Assembly (NCBI GenBank): GCA_964457755.1
Contig: CAYWGC010000004.1
Coordinates: 1 to 64,000 of the forward strand
Length of the DNA stretch: 64,000 nt
Direction of reading: 5' to 3'
DNA from: Tharpella sp964457755
GTDB lineage: Bacteria > Desulfobacterota > Anaeroferrophillalia > Anaeroferrophillales > Tharpellaceae
Part shown: positions 61,725 to 64,000 of the stretch, one piece after another
How positions within the stretch are numbered: the stretch's first letter is position 1
Layout: each line of letters begins with the position of its first letter
Notes under the pieces: generated by a model
Database searches by the model: none
Seen by the model: only the letters and a program-made list of their open reading frames with translations
What the model was told of the DNA's origin: nothing
Translations under genes and position numbers: made by a program

Positions 61725-64000
61725 ATGGGTAAAATGGTAAATATTACAATCAATGGAAAAACCTGCCAGGCTGAAGATGGCGGGGTGTTATTAGACCAAT
61801 GTGAAGCCAACGGCTTTCCAATTCCGCATCTATGCCATAAAAAAGGGTTGAGTCCCACAGGCGTGTGCCGACTTTGTCTTGTCAAAGTAAAAGGCCTGCG
61901 AGGGATTGTTCCGTCCTGTTGCACAACGGTTTCAGAAGGCATGGACGTGGTTACGAACGACGAGGAAATAAACGCCCTGCGCCGCCTGAACCTGGAGATG
62001 CTTCTTTCGGAAAATGAGCATAACTGCCTGACCTGCGAAAGTAACGGCAATTGCGAACTTCAAGACCTGGTCTATCAATTTGGAATTGAGAGCATTCGCT
62101 TTCCGATAAATAAAGAAAAAAAGCCGCTGGATGAATCAAGTTATACTATCATAAGAGATCCCAACAAATGTATTCTTTGCGGAAGATGTGTCAGGGCCTG
62201 TAATGAAATAGCCGGTAGAAATATTTGGGAGTTTTCAGAACGAGGCCCCAAGCTTGCCATCAGTGCGGGTTTGGATGAACCTTTGAAATGGACTGACTGC
62301 ACATCCTGCGGGGCCTGCATTCAAGCTTGTCCGACCGGTGCCCTCATTGAAAAACCGGCACGTTTCCAGGGCCGGAACTGGGAATTTAAAAAGGTCAGAA
62401 CAACCTGTGCCCACTGCGGCGGCGGCTGTCAGATAGAGCTTTGGACAAAAGATAACAAAATAGTAAAAGTTTACGGGGTTGAAGACGAAAACACCGTAAA
62501 CAAAGGACATCTCTGTGTAAAGGGGCGTTTTGGCATGGACTTTGTCAACAGCCCCGACCGCTTGACCACTCCCCTGATTAAAAGAAATGGAAAATTTGAA
62601 CAAGCAACCTGGGATGAAGCCCTTGATTTGACAGCTTCGAAATTCAAAGAAATAAAAGAAAAATACGGTAGCGATGCTTTGGGAGCGGTGGCTTCATCCA
62701 AAACCACTACCGAAGAATGCTATTTATCTCAAAAATTTGTTCGCACCTGTTTTGGAACGAACAACATTGATTTCTGTGTACGTTTTTGTCATTCACCAAC
62801 AGCGGTGGGGCTGACCCGTGCCTTTGGCGCCGGCGCCATGACTAATCCTCTGAATGTCGCTGAAGATACCGATGTTTTGCTTGTTACAGGGCTTAATCTT
62901 ACGGAAAATTATCCGGTGGGCGCGGACCGGATAGAACATCTTGCAAGATCAAACAAACTAAAACTGATCTTCGCTGAACCAAGAAAGCTTAAAATGGTTG
63001 AATCTGCGGATATTTGGCTGAGACCTAATATTGGCAGCGATGTTGCCTGGCTTAACGGCCTCATGAATGTAATCATCAATGAAGATCTTTATGATCACGA
63101 ATTTGTTAAAAACCGAACCGAGAAATTTGAAGAGTTAAAAAAGGTCGTTTCAAAATATACGCCGGCAAAAGTAGAAGAAATTTCCGGGATTCCTAAAGAA
63201 AAAATAATTGAAGCGGCAAGACTTTATGCCAAAGCAAACAAAGCCGCCATCATGTATGGCATGGGAGTCACTCAACATAGTCATGGTACAAACAATGTTT
63301 CATCTATTTGTAATCTGGCTCTTTTGACAGGAAATCTTGGCCGGGAAGGCGTCGGCGTAAACCCCATAGCAAAACAAAACAACGGAAACGGCGCCGGCGA
63401 TATGGGCTGTGTACCAAACGCTTATCCTGGGGCTCAGCCGGTGAACAATCCTGACATAAATAAAAAATTTGAAAAAGCTTGGGGAGTAAAACTTTCCGAA
63501 CAACCCGGCAAAACCATGTCTGACATGCTGATCAAAAAAGGAAACATAAAAGGGCTTTATGTGGCGGGTGGCAACCCCATGCGCAGCGGACCCAATTTAA
63601 ACAACATAAAAGAAGTATTTGATGACATGGATTTTATAGTTGTTCAGGATATTTTTATGAGCCCCACAGCAGAAATCGCTGATGTTGTTTTACCAGCCTC
63701 AAGTTTTGCCGAAAAGGACGGCACCTTTGTAAACGGCGCCCGCTTGGTGCAGCGTGTCCGAAAAGCGCTTGAACCCATAGGAGAAAGCAAACCGGACTGG
63801 CAAATAATCTGTGAGCTTAGTAAACGCATGGGCTATGAAATGAACTATAATCATCCAAACGAAATCATGGATGAAATTTCTTCATTAACGCCTCCCTATG
63901 GCGGCATTTCTTATACACGCCTGGAAAAAGGTGCACTTCAATGCCCCTGCCCCAATGAAAATCACCCAGGTACCCCAAATTTATGGACGGAAAAATTCAA
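61725..64000 (+). CDS. Formate dehydrogenase catalytic subunit (FdhA), 3' end outside the window
   Basis: 758 codons to the window edge, still open. Start ATG with AGGAG 9 bases upstream. N-terminal NuoG-like part with 2Fe-2S, a His-Cys cluster (HNCLTCESNGNC) and two 4Fe-4S motifs (CILCGRCVRAC, CTSCGACIQAC); then the molybdopterin domain with CAHCGGGC and GHLCVKG. The active-site residue is Cys355 in FCHSPTA, a TGT codon, so this is the Cys, not Sec, form. The CHSP motif points to formate dehydrogenase rather than NuoG or nitrate reductase. Should oxidise formate or reduce CO2 in the cytoplasm with the two preceding subunits. Confidence 0.92.
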   Translation, partial: MGKMVNITINGKTCQAEDGGVLLDQCEANGFPIPHLCHKKGLSPTGVCRLCLVKVKGLRGIVPSCCTTVSEGMDVVTNDEEINALRRLNLEMLLSENEHNCLTCESNGNCELQDLVYQFGIESIRFPINKEKKPLDESSYTIIRDPNKCILCGRCVRACNEIAGRNIWEFSERGPKLAISAGLDEPLKWTDCTSCGACIQACPTGALIEKPARFQGRNWEFKKVRTTCAHCGGGCQIELWTKDNKIVKVYGVEDENTVNKGHLCVKGRFGMDFVNSPDRLTTPLIKRNGKFEQATWDEALDLTASKFKEIKEKYGSDALGAVASSKTTTEECYLSQKFVRTCFGTNNIDFCVRFCHSPTAVGLTRAFGAGAMTNPLNVAEDTDVLLVTGLNLTENYPVGADRIEHLARSNKLKLIFAEPRKLKMVESADIWLRPNIGSDVAWLNGLMNVIINEDLYDHEFVKNRTEKFEELKKVVSKYTPAKVEEISGIPKEKIIEAARLYAKANKAAIMYGMGVTQHSHGTNNVSSICNLALLTGNLGREGVGVNPIAKQNNGNGAGDMGCVPNAYPGAQPVNNPDINKKFEKAWGVKLSEQPGKTMSDMLIKKGNIKGLYVAGGNPMRSGPNLNNIKEVFDDMDFIVVQDIFMSPTAEIADVVLPASSFAEKDGTFVNGARLVQRVRKALEPIGESKPDWQIICELSKRMGYEMNYNHPNEIMDEISSLTPPYGGISYTRLEKGALQCPCPNENHPGTPNLWTEKF

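Noticed and set aside
1..64000. CRISPR arrays, rRNA genes, full insertion sequences
   Set aside because: I saw no regularly spaced direct repeats, no rRNA signatures and no transposase gene.

Overview
This window is a bacterial chromosome segment whose gene families fit a Gram-negative, flagellated, type IV piliated anaerobe of the Desulfobacterota (former Deltaproteobacteria). That placement is inferred from family content: a twitching-motility pilA with a -24/-12 promoter, paired PilT ATPases, a PATAN-domain regulator, diderm envelope genes (LolDE-like, MltA, PBP1A), flagellar hook genes, secreted gingipain-like and papain-like proteases, and a NuoE/NuoF-GltD/FdhA formate dehydrogenase. No rRNA gene is present to fix the taxon.

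Layout. 1-8.2 kb: 3' end of a tRNA-Lys with terminator, then a forward housekeeping run murE, tsaD, rsmA, a class A PBP and two tandem pilT paralogues. 8.2-10.4 kb: a reverse-strand multidomain regulator with receiver-like domains and a PATAN (DUF4388) domain, converging on pilT. 10.5-20.6 kb: a pilus and surface-glycan region: an AT-rich acetyltransferase, a sigma54-type promoter and pilA, a GT-C-like TPR membrane protein, a second pilin, a glycosyltransferase, a flippase-like membrane protein, an FkbM methyltransferase, a B12-binding radical SAM enzyme and a GT2 glycosyltransferase. 20.8-24.4 kb: three different toxin-antitoxin modules in a row (VapBC, HipBA, HepT/MntA) plus a 41-codon ORF. 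24.5-26.2 kb: glnS. 26.4-32.2 kb: two divergent secreted cysteine proteases with the same C-terminal domain; one has two protease-like domains. 32.2-35 kb: clpS-clpA. 35.3-38.9 kb: a tight four-gene operon (SAM methyltransferase, prenyl-synthase-like protein, FtsX-type permease, LolD-type ATPase). 39-45.1 kb: mltA, glyQ without glyS, mgtE-recO, bioD and ndk, with structured repeats between them. 45.3-51.6 kb: flagellar fliJ, motE-like, fliK, flgD, flgE. 51.9-56.6 kb: an OmpR-type two-component system, htrA and prmA. 56.7 kb to the end: tRNA-Glu, a tyrosine recombinase facing it, and a formate dehydrogenase locus with visibly different codon use, consistent with an integrated island.

How parts work together. 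PilT motors, the PATAN regulator, pilins and the glycan genes form a pilus/twitching neighbourhood. The TPR GT-C-like protein between two pilin genes may decorate pilin, using products of the downstream glycan genes. The terminal island encodes a soluble NAD-linked formate dehydrogenase with an added NADPH:glutamate-synthase-like flavoprotein module; an electron-bifurcating or confurcating role is inferred.

Most notable non-coding signals: two well-formed -24/-12 promoters with the same TGGTAT box (before pilA and before the motE-like gene); a roughly 45-bp element repeated between two divergent gene pairs; and two copies of a structured repeat whose ends abut the stop codons of recO and ndk. 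Original sequence reading only; no database search was run.
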